From Pseudemcibacter aquimaris (GTDB taxonomy: Bacteria > Pseudomonadota > Alphaproteobacteria > Sphingomonadales > Emcibacteraceae), in contig NZ_CP079800.1 in the NCBI RefSeq assembly GCF_028869115.1, positions 2,517,501 through 2,581,500 on the forward strand: a stretch of DNA of 64,000 nucleotides. The letters are read 5' to 3'. Below the pieces are notes generated by a model that saw nothing but the letters and a program-made list of their open reading frames with translations, was not told the origin of the DNA and ran no database searches. A program made the translations under genes and the position numbers. Positions 52,401 through 61,173 of this stretch are shown here, piece after piece (position 1 is the first letter of the stretch; each line of letters starts with the position of its first letter).

Positions 52401-55400
52401 AACCGCATAGTCACTATCGGCCATGCCGTCTGATCCATAGACAGAACTATCCACAAACAGCAGATTACCAGCGATGGTCGCAGAACCAAGATTGCCACCG
52501 ACCACATCGGTCTCACCCGGAGCATTATCAACACCATCGGTTTCATCAACAACAACATAACCACCCGCAAGCGAAAGATCAGATGTTGGGCCATCGTCCT
52601 CAAAGCCTACCATGGAGCCAATGTCGGCGGTATCCATGTCATAGTCACCATCCCCATCGGTCACGGTCAGCACCGCATCAATCTCTCCACTGTCCAGCAT
52701 CAACAGGCTGTCATGGTCATTACCATCATCACCATGATCAACAGCACGGTGCTGGGTCAAGGTGACATCGCCTGTGTCCGCATCAATCGATAACGTAAAC
52801 ACAAGTAGATTGCCATTCTCTGTCCGGCCTTCAATGACACCGTTATTATCCGTGAGCATGACATTCTCACCGCTCGCGGTATCATCAACACCGGAATCAC
52901 CATCGCCGCCACTGTTCAGTGCCAAAGAATAAACCGCATAGTCACTATCGGCCATGCCGTCTGATCCATAGACAGAACTATCCACAAACAGCAGATTACC
53001 AGCGATGGTCGCAGAACCAAGATTGCCACCGACCACATCGGTCTCACCCGGAGCATTATCAACACCATCGGTTTCATCAACAACAACATAACCACCCGCA
53101 AGCGAAAGATCAGATGTTGGGCCATCGTCCTCAAAGCCTACCATGGAGCCAATGTCGGCGGTATCCATGTCATAGTCACCATCCCCATCGGTCACGGTCA
53201 GCACCGCATCAATCTCTCCACTGTCCAGCATCAACAGGCTGTCATGGTCATTACCATCATCACCATGATCAACAGCACGGTGCTGGGTCAAGGTGACATC
53301 GCCTGTGTCCGCATCAATCGATAACGTAAACACAAGTAGATTGCCATTCTCTGTCCGGCCTTCAATGACACCGTTATTATCCGTGAGCATGACATTCTCA
53401 CCGCTCGCGGTATCATCAACACCGGAATCACCATCGCCGCCACTGTTCAGTGCCAAAGAATAAACCGCATAGTCACTATCGGCCATGCCGTCTGATCCAT
53501 AGACAGAACTATCCACAAACAGCAGATTACCAGCGATGGTCGCAGAACCAAGATTGCCACCGACCACATCGGTCTCACCCGGAGCATTATCAACACCATC
53601 GGTTTCATCAACAACAACATAACCACCCGCAAGCGAAAGATCAGATGTTGGGCCATCGTCCTCAAAGCCTACCATGGAGCCAATGTCGGCGGTATCCATG
53701 TCATAGTCACCATCCCCATCGGTCACGGTCAGCACCGCATCAATCTCTCCACTGTCCAGCATCAACAGGCTGTCATGGTCATTACCATCATCACCATGAT
53801 CAACAGCACGGTGCTGGGTCAAGGTGACATCGCCTGTGTCCGCATCAATCGATAACGTAAACACAAGTAGATTGCCATTCTCTGTCCGGCCTTCAATGAC
53901 ACCGTTATTATCCGTGAGCATGACATTCTCACCGCTCGCGGTATCATCAACACCGGAATCACCATCGCCGCCACTGTTCAGTGCCAAAGAATAAACCGCA
54001 TAGTCACTATCGGCCATGCCGTCTGATCCATAGACAGAACTATCCACAAACAGCAGATTACCAGCGATGGTCGCAGAACCAAGATTGCCACCGACCACAT
54101 CGGTCTCACCCGGAGCATTATCAACACCATCGGTTTCATCAACAACAACATAACCACCCGCAAGCGAAAGATCAGATGTTGGGCCATCGTCCTCAAAGCC
54201 TACCATGGAGCCAATGTCGGCGGTATCCATGTCATAGTCACCATCCCCATCGGTCACGGTCAGCACCGCATCAATCTCTCCACTGTCCAGCATCAACAGG
54301 CTGTCATGGTCATTACCATCATCACCATGATCAACAGCACGGTGCTGGGTCAAGGTGACATCGCCTGTGTCCGCATCAATCGATAACGTAAACACAAGTA
54401 GATTGCCATTCTCTGTCCGGCCTTCAATGACACCGTTATTATCCGTGAGCATGACATTCTCACCGCTCGCGGTATCATCAACACCGGAATCACCATCGCC
54501 GCCACTGTTCAGTGCCAAAGAATAAACCGCATAGTCACTATCGGCCATGCCGTCTGATCCATAGACAGAACTATCCACAAACAGCAGATTACCAGCGATG
54601 GTCGCAGAACCAAGATTGCCACCGACCACATCGGTCTCACCCGGAGCATTATCAACACCATCGGTTTCATCAACAACAACATAACCACCCGCAAGCGAAA
54701 GATCAGATGTCGGACCATCGTCTTTAAATGTTAGATTTCCACCCAAATCAAATGTTGCATCATCTGTATCCCCATCGGCATCTTCGATCGAAGCATTAAG
54801 GTTAATTATATTATCACCAAGGGATAAACTTTCATCATGATCAATCACAGGATCAGGGCCTGGATTATTTGAATGAATAATCGCGCGCTCTTGATTTAAA
54901 ACCAATGCACCTCCAACGATTGACAAACTGAATACCAGTTCACCGCCACCACCAGCGCCGCCTGGTAAAGTCCAGCCTTCAACAACGCCATTGTTGTTAT
55001 AAAGAATTACTTCATTGCCAGTGGCGGTATCGTATAATCCTGAATTCGCATTTTCTATTTCAAGGCTATATGTGATTGAGCCAGGACCATCTGCACCAAA
55101 TTCAATATCAAAATAATCCGAAAGCATATTGGCATCGGTATCATCAATGTCCAAATCACTTTCATCGACCATTAGATCAGGTTCTGAACCATTTACATCT
55201 ATTGTCGGAATATCATCTTCTATATTAATTGTAATGGTTGAGGATGCTGTCAGATTAGTTGGATCTGTAACAGTATAATTAAACAGTTCATGGACGCCAT
55301 CAGTTGCCGTGCCTTCTGTATTATGATCAGTACTATTTGTTGTCAGGGTATATTTGTAATTCCCGTACATATCAATTTCAAGAACACCAAAATCACCATT

Positions 55401-56165
55401 AATGGTCGTGGTTGTGCCGTCCTGCGGTACATTCACCACATTACCATCAAATTCGACACTGGTGACAGATACGGAACTATCGGGATCACTGAAAGAAAGT
55501 GTTCCGGAAACGGTTTCTTCGCCTGAATCTGGATCGGATCCTGTTGTATCTGCCGGCGCCACATCATTGGTATCATCATCACCCGTTACATCAGTATCAA
55601 GTGCAGCTTCATCGACAGTTCTCTCTTCCGGATTAGCAACAGGCGGCATCGGAAGTGTACCAACAAGTTTCAATGAACCTTCACGTGGGCTGTTTGGCGC
55701 ACCAACACTGGTCAGACGAATGCCAAAATATTGTTCAGCAATATCTTCATAGGAAAGAGATTCTGTTTCGCTATCTAATATAAAAGTAACCGATTGAAGG
55801 TCATCAGAAGACATGCCGGGTGTGCCAAGCTCAATACCTGCATCAAACGGTGCTTCCTCAACACCATGCATATTGGCACCATTCCCAAGATCGACTACAC
55901 CGTCGGTTTCAAATTGATAATCCGTAACAACCCCATCTGGATCATCGACATAACCATCATTGGTGTCATTTACATATGTGACAGACAAGTCGTTTAAACT
56001 GTCATTTGCTAAATCAAAAAAGAACCCCCTTAAATCACCAATCTTTGGACCATCCAAAATAGTGATTGTGAATTCCAATTCCATATCACCATCACCATCA
56101 TAGTCCACTTCATAATAGTCTATTTGTATTGTGATTCCTGCGCCTGATACATATGTGGTCGCCAT
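49461..56165 (-). CDS. Giant Asp-rich VCBS/T1SS-143 repeat adhesin
   Basis: A 2234-residue, very acidic protein, probably a surface adhesin or biofilm matrix protein exported by a type I system, as there is no N-terminal signal peptide. The N-terminal about 180 residues are unique, followed by a VCBS-like domain (EETVSGTLSFSDPDSSVSV...GNYKYTL). The rest is T1SS-143/DUF5801-type repeats, each ending near DGDGDYD-containing calcium-type turns and DDGP. Five nearly identical 177-residue units span about residues 483-1367; diverged units flank them. The C-terminal 450 residues are non-repetitive. No GGxGxD nonapeptide array is seen. GGAGAA precedes the ATG. Its presumed exporter gene downstream is truncated. 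Confidence 0.85.
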   Translation of the reverse strand: MATTYVSGAGITIQIDYYEVDYDGDGDMELEFTITILDGPKIGDLRGFFFDLANDSLNDLSVTYVNDTNDGYVDDPDGVVTDYQFETDGVVDLGNGANMHGVEEAPFDAGIELGTPGMSSDDLQSVTFILDSETESLSYEDIAEQYFGIRLTSVGAPNSPREGSLKLVGTLPMPPVANPEERTVDEAALDTDVTGDDDTNDVAPADTTGSDPDSGEETVSGTLSFSDPDSSVSVTSVEFDGNVVNVPQDGTTTTINGDFGVLEIDMYGNYKYTLTTNSTDHNTEGTATDGVHELFNYTVTDPTNLTASSTITINIEDDIPTIDVNGSEPDLMVDESDLDIDDTDANMLSDYFDIEFGADGPGSITYSLEIENANSGLYDTATGNEVILYNNNGVVEGWTLPGGAGGGGELVFSLSIVGGALVLNQERAIIHSNNPGPDPVIDHDESLSLGDNIINLNASIEDADGDTDDATFDLGGNLTFKDDGPTSDLSLAGGYVVVDETDGVDNAPGETDVVGGNLGSATIAGNLLFVDSSVYGSDGMADSDYAVYSLALNSGGDGDSGVDDTASGENVMLTDNNGVIEGRTENGNLLVFTLSIDADTGDVTLTQHRAVDHGDDGNDHDSLLMLDSGEIDAVLTVTDGDGDYDMDTADIGSMVGFEDDGPTSDLSLAGGYVVVDETDGVDNAPGETDVVGGNLGSATIAGNLLFVDSSVYGSDGMADSDYAVYSLALNSGGDGDSGVDDTASGENVMLTDNNGVIEGRTENGNLLVFTLSIDADTGDVTLTQHRAVDHGDDGNDHDSLLMLDSGEIDAVLTVTDGDGDYDMDTADIGSMVGFEDDGPTSDLSLAGGYVVVDETDGVDNAPGETDVVGGNLGSATIAGNLLFVDSSVYGSDGMADSDYAVYSLALNSGGDGDSGVDDTASGENVMLTDNNGVIEGRTENGNLLVFTLSIDADTGDVTLTQHRAVDHGDDGNDHDSLLMLDSGEIDAVLTVTDGDGDYDMDTADIGSMVGFEDDGPTSDLSLAGGYVVVDETDGVDNAPGETDVVGGNLGSATIAGNLLFVDSSVYGSDGMADSDYAVYSLALNSGGDGDSGVDDTASGENVMLTDNNGVIEGRTENGNLLVFTLSIDADTGDVTLTQHRAVDHGDDGNDHDSLLMLDSGEIDAVLTVTDGDGDYDMDTADIGSMVGFEDDGPTSDLSLAGGYVVVDETDGVDNAPGETDVVGGNLGSATIAGNLLFVDSSVYGSDGMADSDYAVYSLALNSGGDGDSGVDDTASGENVMLTDNNGVIEGRTENGNLLVFTLSIDADTGDVTLTQHRAVDHGDDGNDHDSLLMLDSGEIDAVLTVTDGDGDYDMDTADIGSMVGFEDDGPSVEATGSEPDLMVDDSDFDTDDTDTNAVADYFDTSYGSDGPGSTTYSLEIENANSGLYDTLTGNEVILYNNAGSIEGWTIAGGQAGGGELVFTVSIVGGMLELDQSRAIVHTDNPGPDPVTDHDESLSLGDNVINLVAEIEDGDGDTDSAEVDLGGNLTFKDDGPTAELNDNAAPIVLDETDNDGDDGDVGGLLADVTVNGSSFYTTLTHGNDGEAATDPTVFSLILNAGASGLTDTVSDTAVVLSFESGDVVGRTSDGNSDEVFRIAVDADTGDITVTQSRALKHDDPNDPDENASPEVMNSGLVELMVMLTDGDGDYVSDTIDLGELINFEDDGPSIALQEDDAAIEVDESTLPNNGSDNFAGYFGTITYGSDGGSAAKTFSLTIDSEGVDSGLNDTLTDADILLYKTNTGTVEGRVGGQAGAVAFIISIDDVTAEVDFDQKRSVVHPNPNDDNEAITLDSDVLYVTATVTDGDGDYGSSSIDLGEKITILDDGVEITNIDDGLVEIYSMSPTDTGAITVDYGNDEEHGTTPVVFSAVDLTHPDLPDGLVVVSGLGTDQLILSNMPGDINSEDATTITFDIINGGTEWQVTVQTPPIVPFETNLAFVNPGSPEEFVYANEGGDANQPILVTFDGVFVENFTTIDPINDGDVINPGDAAAGGYSSTDDDLNANQVGFGNRAEQDSNFEEFGGFIAIPMPEESVGFRFTVDGIGNNNDATVHWVAYNDTNNDGVLSAGDGMVDYGEVLADELAGVNKHGGVVLQVTPDDVLGGDGVDANNDGFADNLQFFDFMVVWFEMDDPESNNGPDDKDNDTIRVKDFVLLTQDEIPDYEIDVTVTAMDGDQDTDDEEFTVVFDGNDFGVG
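52064..54718 (-). repeat. Five tandem 531-bp coding repeats
   Basis: Five copies of a 531-bp unit (177 codons) lie head to tail in the adhesin gene. The internal copies appear identical over hundreds of bases. The lowest-coordinate copy differs at a few sites near its edge (for example ATGGACCCT versus ATGGAGCCA near 52080). The first copy is bounded by GTCGGACCATCGTCTTTAA instead of the GTTGGGCCATCGTCCTCAA of the others. Such identity points to recent amplification or gene conversion, and the copy number may vary. Confidence 0.95.
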
Positions 56166-56497
56166 AACATTCTCCTGCCAAACTTTATTTTTATCGAATA
56201 ATTTACTTCTTTAAAAAATACTTAGGTACGAACCCACACCCCAATTCAGGATGTCAGAACTCAAGAAAACAAACGGAGAGTATAAAAAAGGCAGTATGCC
56301 CGGATAATGATAATATCCCGCATACACCCCGATCAAATGGAGATGCTCTCAAATCCTCCAATTTAATACATCAAAAAAACGATGCCAGTTGCCCAAAGGA
56401 ATTTTATATTTTCACCTTTATTATAAAAGAATTAGGTGATGTATTGTGAAGCTTGACATTGCACATAATATATGTCAAACAAATATATATTATACAA
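56166..56497. other. Upstream region of the adhesin gene
   Basis: A 332-base gene-free gap between the adhesin start and the divergent LysR gene. It is AT-rich, especially in the last 60 bases. Promoters for both genes must lie here, but I see no clear -35/-10 pair beyond AT-rich tracts. Confidence 0.5.
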
Positions 56498-56518
56498 ATT
56501 ATAAATAGCATTTATAAT
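56498..56518. promoter_or_regulatory. Palindrome overlapping the LysR start
   Basis: ATTATAAAT and ATTTATAAT form a perfect 9-bp inverted repeat with an AGC spacer. The right arm overlaps the ATG of the LysR gene at 56517. This is a plausible autoregulatory site that could also affect the divergent adhesin gene. Confidence 0.55.
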
Positions 56519-57482
56519 GAAAGCAATTGACCTCAACCTATTAAAAGTTTTCGAAGCCCTTTATGAAGAGGGAAATGCAACCCGTGCCGCCATGCAATTA
56601 GGGGTAAGTCAAGCAGCAGTCAGCGCATCACTCGCAAGGTTACGCCAGACTTATAACGATGTCTTATTTACGCGGATTCCTGGTGGCCTGGAACCCACTG
56701 AACGTGCAAATGAAATCAGGCCGCTAATAAGAAACGCCCTAAATTCAGTAAAACAGAGCCTTTCATATGTTGATGAAGGTTCACAGGATCGCAGTATAAA
56801 CATTGGGCTATCCGACGATATCGAAATTGCATTTGGTAAAGATATTATTGCAAGTATTAAAGAATTATTTCCCAACGCAAGGCCGGTATTTAAACAAGCG
56901 CATAACCCGGTTCTTGCCGATATGCTTAAAAACCGGGAAATTGACATCGCGATCGGTTCAGGTGGACTTTCTGACAGAAGTATTCGCGCACAATCAATTG
57001 GCCAAACCGGCTATTTAACACTTAGCAACTTTCCCCCTGATAACGGCCGTACTTTTACCCTAGATGAATTCCTGGAACATGAACACTTACTTATCACATT
57101 CACTGAACAAGGTAGTAGCGATGCCATTGGTTTAATTGATGAAGTTCTTTCACAAAGCAATCTTCGGCGAAAGATTGCTGCTACGACCACACATTTTTCG
57201 GTTGCTAAATACCTGTTGCTAGGAACAAAAATAATTACAACGATACCGTCACATGCAGCTGTAATCTTATCAAGAACAGAACGCCTTTTTATGTCTCGTT
57301 GCCCATTGGACTTAAAACCATACACCATCCGTATTGGCATGCTTTCCACCAATTATAAAGACCAATTTCTTGCACGCATTATTGAAAATGTTGAGGAAGC
57401 TATGCGTAGTCAAAATAATGTGCTGCTTGCACCTTATTCACAGCGTCTTAACAGAACACAACACTCTTTCGATCTTGAATAA
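56517..57482 (+). CDS. LysR-type regulator beside adhesin gene
   Basis: A 321-residue LysR protein with helix-turn-helix MKAIDLNLLKVFEALYEEGNATRAAMQLGVSQAAVSASLARLR, of the NodD/LeuO-like subgroup (DLNLL start). The substrate-binding domain follows, with IRNALNSVKQSL in the linker. Divergence from the giant adhesin gene suggests that it controls that gene. A perfect palindrome lies over its own start codon. Confidence 0.8.
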   Translation: MKAIDLNLLKVFEALYEEGNATRAAMQLGVSQAAVSASLARLRQTYNDVLFTRIPGGLEPTERANEIRPLIRNALNSVKQSLSYVDEGSQDRSINIGLSDDIEIAFGKDIIASIKELFPNARPVFKQAHNPVLADMLKNREIDIAIGSGGLSDRSIRAQSIGQTGYLTLSNFPPDNGRTFTLDEFLEHEHLLITFTEQGSSDAIGLIDEVLSQSNLRRKIAATTTHFSVAKYLLLGTKIITTIPSHAAVILSRTERLFMSRCPLDLKPYTIRIGMLSTNYKDQFLARIIENVEEAMRSQNNVLLAPYSQRLNRTQHSFDLE

Positions 57483-57556
57483 TATTATTGAATTCACTGG
57501 AAGAAGAACACAACTCTACAGCAAAGGATGGAAGTAAAAAAACATATTTTAGAAAG

Positions 57557-57631
57557 TGGTGCCCGGGGGCGGATTTGAACCACCGACACGCGGATTTTCA
57601 ATCCGCTGCTCTACCCCTGAGCTACCCGGGC
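57557..57631 (-). tRNA. tRNA-Phe (GAA)
   Basis: A 75-base cloverleaf on the minus strand. The acceptor stem is GCCCGGG/CCCGGGC, the D-arm GCTC/GAGC and the anticodon stem GCGGA/TCCGC with loop TTGAAAA (anticodon GAA). The T-arm is GGTGG TTCAAAT CCGCC, and an encoded CCA end lies at 57557-57559. It lies upstream of nothing obviously mobile; no integrase or att duplication was seen. Confidence 0.97.
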
Positions 57632-57732
57632 ATCGTGTGTAGACTCATATGAGGTGGGAGGGTTATAGGAAATTAGAACGTGGCTGTAAAGCACTCTTTC
57701 AAAAAAAATTAATATTGATAATAAACGACTTA

Positions 57733-57918
57733 TCAATAGTCCATTTCATCGTCATTTTCCTGACCAAGCGATGTTTGCTCACCGGGAATTACATAGCTCT
57801 CGTTAAACCAGCGGCCGAGATCAATTTCGCTACATCTTTTGCTGCAGAAAGGTCTGTATTTTTCTTTTGTGCCTTCATTACAAATCGGGCATTTTAAAAT
57901 TTGATTTGCCGCTTTCAT
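57733..57918 (-). CDS. yacG: DNA gyrase inhibitor YacG
   Basis: A 61-residue zinc protein that binds GyrB and inhibits gyrase in E. coli. The four zinc ligands are C10, C13, C25 and C29 (CPIC...FCSKRC), followed by the conserved SEIDLGRWFNE and an acidic tail. Its ATG overlaps the stop of the RNase E/G gene by four bases, the usual coupling in alphaproteobacteria. Confidence 0.93.
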   Translation of the reverse strand: MKAANQILKCPICNEGTKEKYRPFCSKRCSEIDLGRWFNESYVIPGEQTSLGQENDDEMDY

Positions 57919-59303
57919 AATTGTTCCATTGTTAATGTTGACCCAGTTTTCTTAAGAAAATCATCAAAAAGCTCGCTATGGTCTTCTAACCATTTTTTTT
58001 GCGGCTTTGAGACCTTAATTAAAACAGGCAGTCCCGGTTTATTTTTTGCGTCCCCCTCAGCCATGCGGATCAGGTCAAGGCATGACGCTTCCACGCTTTT
58101 GGTGATTTCCGTTTTTTCAAGCAATAGCCTATCAAGCGGAATGTGTTTTGATTTTCTGGTGAGTTCCAAAAGCCCGAATGATGAAATATTTCCGCGCTGG
58201 ATCGGCATCGGGTCATCAAACATCAATTCATCGATAAAATGAAGCAGGCTTTTCACATTCCCTTTATCGGTCATGTCGATAAAATCAATAACGATAAGGC
58301 CACCAATACCACGCAAGCGAATTTGTCTGAAAATTTCACGGGCCGCTTCACGGTTGATGGCGAATACGGCTTTACCCGCGTCCTTGGAAACATTTGCACT
58401 GCCCATATTAACGTCAATGGCGGTAAGCGCTTCTGTCCCTTCAATCGTGATCCATGCGCCGCTATTTAATGAAATATGTGGGGAAGTCACAAGTTCGATA
58501 TCATCGCTGATTTCATAATAATCAAAAAGCGGTGTATTTTCCGTATAGCTTTCAATTTTATCCGATAAATCTGGCGCAAATATTTTTGACCAATTTTTTG
58601 CGGTTTTTAACGCGCCCACTTGATCAATAATAATGCTGTCGATATCAGCAGCGGAAAAATCACGTAATATTTGTTCAATTGGTTCCGGCCCTTGGGTCAG
58701 TAAGGACGGGCATTTCCGGTCTTTAATATTCTTGGTGACATGACGCCAATGGGAAATCATTTCTGTGGCAATTTGCTTTAATTCATCATCATCCACATTT
58801 TCCGCGTCCGTGCGGAATGTCATGCCCATATCATCCGGAATAATATCTTCACCAAATGATTTTAGGGTCGCGCGGCGGTCCGGGTCTTTAATTCGGCTAG
58901 ATACAAAGGCACCAAGACGAAATGGATGTAAAACCAATGATGTGCTGATTAATTCCGCCTTTGCGGTTAGCTTGCATAATTTTCCCTTTGGCGCATCGGC
59001 GGTTACCTGAACAATGATGCGCTGCCCTTCATGAAGAAGGGTAGTTAAATCCTTTGGTTTTTTACCCGGTGTTTTTGGTAAGTTTTTAAGCGGTAAGAAC
59101 CCCTCGCGCCCCTCACCCAAATCAACGAATGCAGCCTGCATTTCCGGCGATAATTTTGTAATTCGGCCAAGGTATATGGCCCCAACATAGGACGGGTTAT
59201 GGTCGCGGAACAAACGAATATCGGTCACCGTGCCATATTGCATAATCGCCATACGGGTTTCGCCAATACCGCGGTTGATCAATATATGCTTTCCGGTTTC
59301 CAT
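57915..59303 (-). CDS. rng: Ribonuclease E/G family protein
   Basis: A 462-residue RNase G-like endoribonuclease. It begins with the S1-type region (VGAIYLGRITKLSPEMQAAFVDLGEGREGFLPL). The DNase I-like catalytic part has metal-binding aspartates in TAIDVNMGS and IVIDFIDM. The zinc-link motif CPxCxG after LELTRKS, found in RNase E and many RNase G proteins, is not seen; the sequence there reads HIPLDRLLLEKTEIT. It therefore may not form the usual zinc-linked dimer. It is one base downstream of maf and overlaps yacG. Confidence 0.88.
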   Translation of the reverse strand: METGKHILINRGIGETRMAIMQYGTVTDIRLFRDHNPSYVGAIYLGRITKLSPEMQAAFVDLGEGREGFLPLKNLPKTPGKKPKDLTTLLHEGQRIIVQVTADAPKGKLCKLTAKAELISTSLVLHPFRLGAFVSSRIKDPDRRATLKSFGEDIIPDDMGMTFRTDAENVDDDELKQIATEMISHWRHVTKNIKDRKCPSLLTQGPEPIEQILRDFSAADIDSIIIDQVGALKTAKNWSKIFAPDLSDKIESYTENTPLFDYYEISDDIELVTSPHISLNSGAWITIEGTEALTAIDVNMGSANVSKDAGKAVFAINREAAREIFRQIRLRGIGGLIVIDFIDMTDKGNVKSLLHFIDELMFDDPMPIQRGNISSFGLLELTRKSKHIPLDRLLLEKTEITKSVEASCLDLIRMAEGDAKNKPGLPVLIKVSKPQKKWLEDHSELFDDFLKKTGSTLTMEQL

Positions 59304-59304
59304 A

Positions 59305-59898
59305 TTAAAACTTACATCCCTTGCCTTTTAACATGTTCGCGACCTCAAATAACGGTAAGCCAACAACATTGCTGTATGACCCGTTTATGGATTTAACGAA
59401 TTGCGCGGCGATCCCTTGAATGGCGTATGCGCCCGCTTTACCGACCCATTCATCATGATCAAGATAGGCGTCAATTTCATCCGGACTTAAGTTCTTAAAT
59501 TTCACCGATGTTTTAATTGTTTTGTGGCTGCTGCCGTTTGGGGTGATCAGTGATACCCCCGTATATACGGTATGGCTGCGTCCGCTTAATATCGATAAAA
59601 ACTGTTTTGCCTGTTCCTTATCTGCTGCCTTACCCAGTATACGTCTGCCGCAGGCAACAACCGTATCAGACGCGAGAACAAAGCGATCAGAATGATCCGC
59701 CGCGATATGTTCAGCTTTTGACTGTGCAAGTCTGCCCGCAAGGGCGCGTGGCAATTCACCTTTAAGCGGTGTTTCATCAATATCCGCAGGCATTACCTGA
59801 TCAGGCGTAATGCCAATCTGACCCAGCAGATCAAGTCTACGCGGTGAAGCAGAAGCAAGGATTAATGTTGGATTTTTGACATGTTCATTGGATGACAT
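59305..59898 (-). CDS. maf: Maf nucleotide pyrophosphatase
   Basis: A 197-residue Maf-family house-cleaning enzyme that hydrolyses non-canonical or pyrimidine nucleoside triphosphates. It has the SASPRRLDLL motif near the N-terminus, the catalytic ASDTVV segment, RSHTVYTGV and the C-terminal YAIQGIAAQFVKSINGSYSNVVGLPLFE. It lies between infA and the RNase G-like gene in the conserved order. Confidence 0.93.
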   Translation of the reverse strand: MSSNEHVKNPTLILASASPRRLDLLGQIGITPDQVMPADIDETPLKGELPRALAGRLAQSKAEHIAADHSDRFVLASDTVVACGRRILGKAADKEQAKQFLSILSGRSHTVYTGVSLITPNGSSHKTIKTSVKFKNLSPDEIDAYLDHDEWVGKAGAYAIQGIAAQFVKSINGSYSNVVGLPLFEVANMLKGKGCKF

Positions 59899-59912
59899 GT
59901 GACGAGGCGCGC

Positions 59913-60131
59913 TTATTTAAAGCGGTATGTGATCCGACCTTTGGTCAAATCATATGGTGTCATTTCCACAAGAACATCATCACCAGCCAGAACACGAATG
60001 CGGTTTTTGCGCATTTTTCCTGCTGTATGGCCAAGAACCTCGTGCCCATTTTCAAGGGTTACGCGGAACATTGCGTTTGGTAATAGTTCTGTGACAGTGC
60101 CACGAATTTCTAATAATTCTTCTTTAGCCAT
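59913..60131 (-). CDS. infA: Translation initiation factor IF-1
   Basis: A 72-residue single OB-fold protein of standard IF-1 length, with [47 protein letters not shown] and the closing [11 protein letters not shown]. It is essential for translation initiation at the 30S subunit. It precedes maf by 14 bases; the 89-base gap upstream could contain its own promoter. Confidence 0.97.
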   Translation of the reverse strand: MAKEELLEIRGTVTELLPNAMFRVTLENGHEVLGHTAGKMRKNRIRVLAGDDVLVEMTPYDLTKGRITYRFK

Positions 60132-60220
60132 AATGGCTCCCTGGTTAATATGATTAACTAACTAGCGGAAAAATAACGGATAGCTCATAAATTTCAAGAA
60201 AAAACTTTATTTATGCACCT

Positions 60221-60655
60221 TCAAGAACAAAGTCTCTGTTCGATTTTTCCTTTTAACTCTTCTGCGACCTCCCTAAAGGCGGTCATGATATTTTCCCGGC
60301 TGCCCTTTACGCCCGACGGGTCTTCTGTATTCCAAAGCTCGATTTTAGTATCATTGCCACGGGTGAGTTCAGACATGGTTTCTTTTGCTTCTTCGCTTAA
60401 GCAAATAATAAGATCGATTGAGGTATCATGAAGGTCTTCGAAATGTTTTGGCTTATGCGCGGATAAATCAAGCCCCGTTTCTTCCATCACAGAAATGGCA
60501 AAAGGGTTTACCTTCAGCAGGTCCTTACAAATACCAATACTATCAATGAAAATCCGGTCGCCACATAATGATTTTGCAATACATTCGGCCATTGGTGAAC
60601 GCACCGAATTATAATTACACACAAAAAGAACACTATCTGGCATATGATTATCCAT
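60221..60655 (-). CDS. Low-molecular-weight phosphatase family protein
   Basis: A 144-residue protein tyrosine phosphatase/arsenate-reductase-like fold. The C(X)5R loop is C13-R19 in FVCNYNSVRSPMAE, and the downstream Asp lies in NTEDPSG. The start at 60655 has AAGGTAG upstream and lies six bases after the UPF0262 stop; nine codons further upstream are also open. In alphaproteobacteria this gene regularly sits between UPF0262 and infA. The physiological substrate is unknown. Confidence 0.85.
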   Translation of the reverse strand: MDNHMPDSVLFVCNYNSVRSPMAECIAKSLCGDRIFIDSIGICKDLLKVNPFAISVMEETGLDLSAHKPKHFEDLHDTSIDLIICLSEEAKETMSELTRGNDTKIELWNTEDPSGVKGSRENIMTAFREVAEELKGKIEQRLCS

Positions 60656-60660
60656 GAACG

Positions 60661-61152
60661 CTACCTTATTTGTAAAACGCAAATAAGGGTGAACAAACGG
60701 CGGGCCGTTTCAAAATCAATATCGATTTTATCGGCAAAGCGTTCCTGCATAATCCGTGACCCTTCGTTATGAAGGGTACGTCTGCCCATATCAATGGCTT
60801 CTAATTGCTGCGGTGTTGCAGATTTCACCGCATCATAATAACTATCGCAAACAATGAAATATTCTTTGATAATCCGGCGCAGCGGCGATAACGGCAAAAC
60901 AAGCGTTTTCAGATAATCTTTCGCCTCCGTTTTTAAATCGATGGCAAGACGGTTATCCTCAATGCGCATATTGACATGATACGGTCCCTGATATTCATCG
61001 GGCAGTGCGCCATGTGGGGCAAAATGATTGGTCTCAAGCAAATCAAAAATGGCGACTTTTTTTTCATGTTCAATTTCAGCCGAACGTCGAATGATTGATT
61101 TTTCATCAAGTTCGATATGACAGATTCTGTTGGGGCCGCTATTTTCGATCAT
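60661..61152 (-). CDS. UPF0262 family protein
   Basis: A 163-residue UPF0262 protein, a conserved alphaproteobacterial family of unknown function. Typical stretches are ICHIELDEKSIIRRSAEIEHEKKVAIFDLLE, PYHVNMRIEDNRL, LSPLRRIIKEYFIVCDSYYDAV and GRRTLHNEGSRIMQERF. I chose the ATG at 61152; a TTG at 61173 directly after hisD is possible. It is co-linear with hisD. Confidence 0.88.
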   Translation of the reverse strand: MIENSGPNRICHIELDEKSIIRRSAEIEHEKKVAIFDLLETNHFAPHGALPDEYQGPYHVNMRIEDNRLAIDLKTEAKDYLKTLVLPLSPLRRIIKEYFIVCDSYYDAVKSATPQQLEAIDMGRRTLHNEGSRIMQERFADKIDIDFETARRLFTLICVLQIR

Positions 61153-61173
61153 GTCATTATTCTTTTTTAGCAA

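Noticed and set aside
52388-54358. Repeated 125-codon plus-strand frames rich in His, Pro and Ser
   Set aside because: They are antisense shadows of the 531-bp adhesin repeats, recurring exactly with the repeat period.
52064-54718. Regular repeats considered as CRISPR-like or satellite DNA
   Set aside because: The unit is 531 bp, in frame with a single long gene, and has no spacers.
57557-57631. tRNA-Phe as an integration site for a mobile island
   Set aside because: No integrase, no direct repeat of the tRNA 3' end, and normal core genes on the left side of the minus-strand operon.
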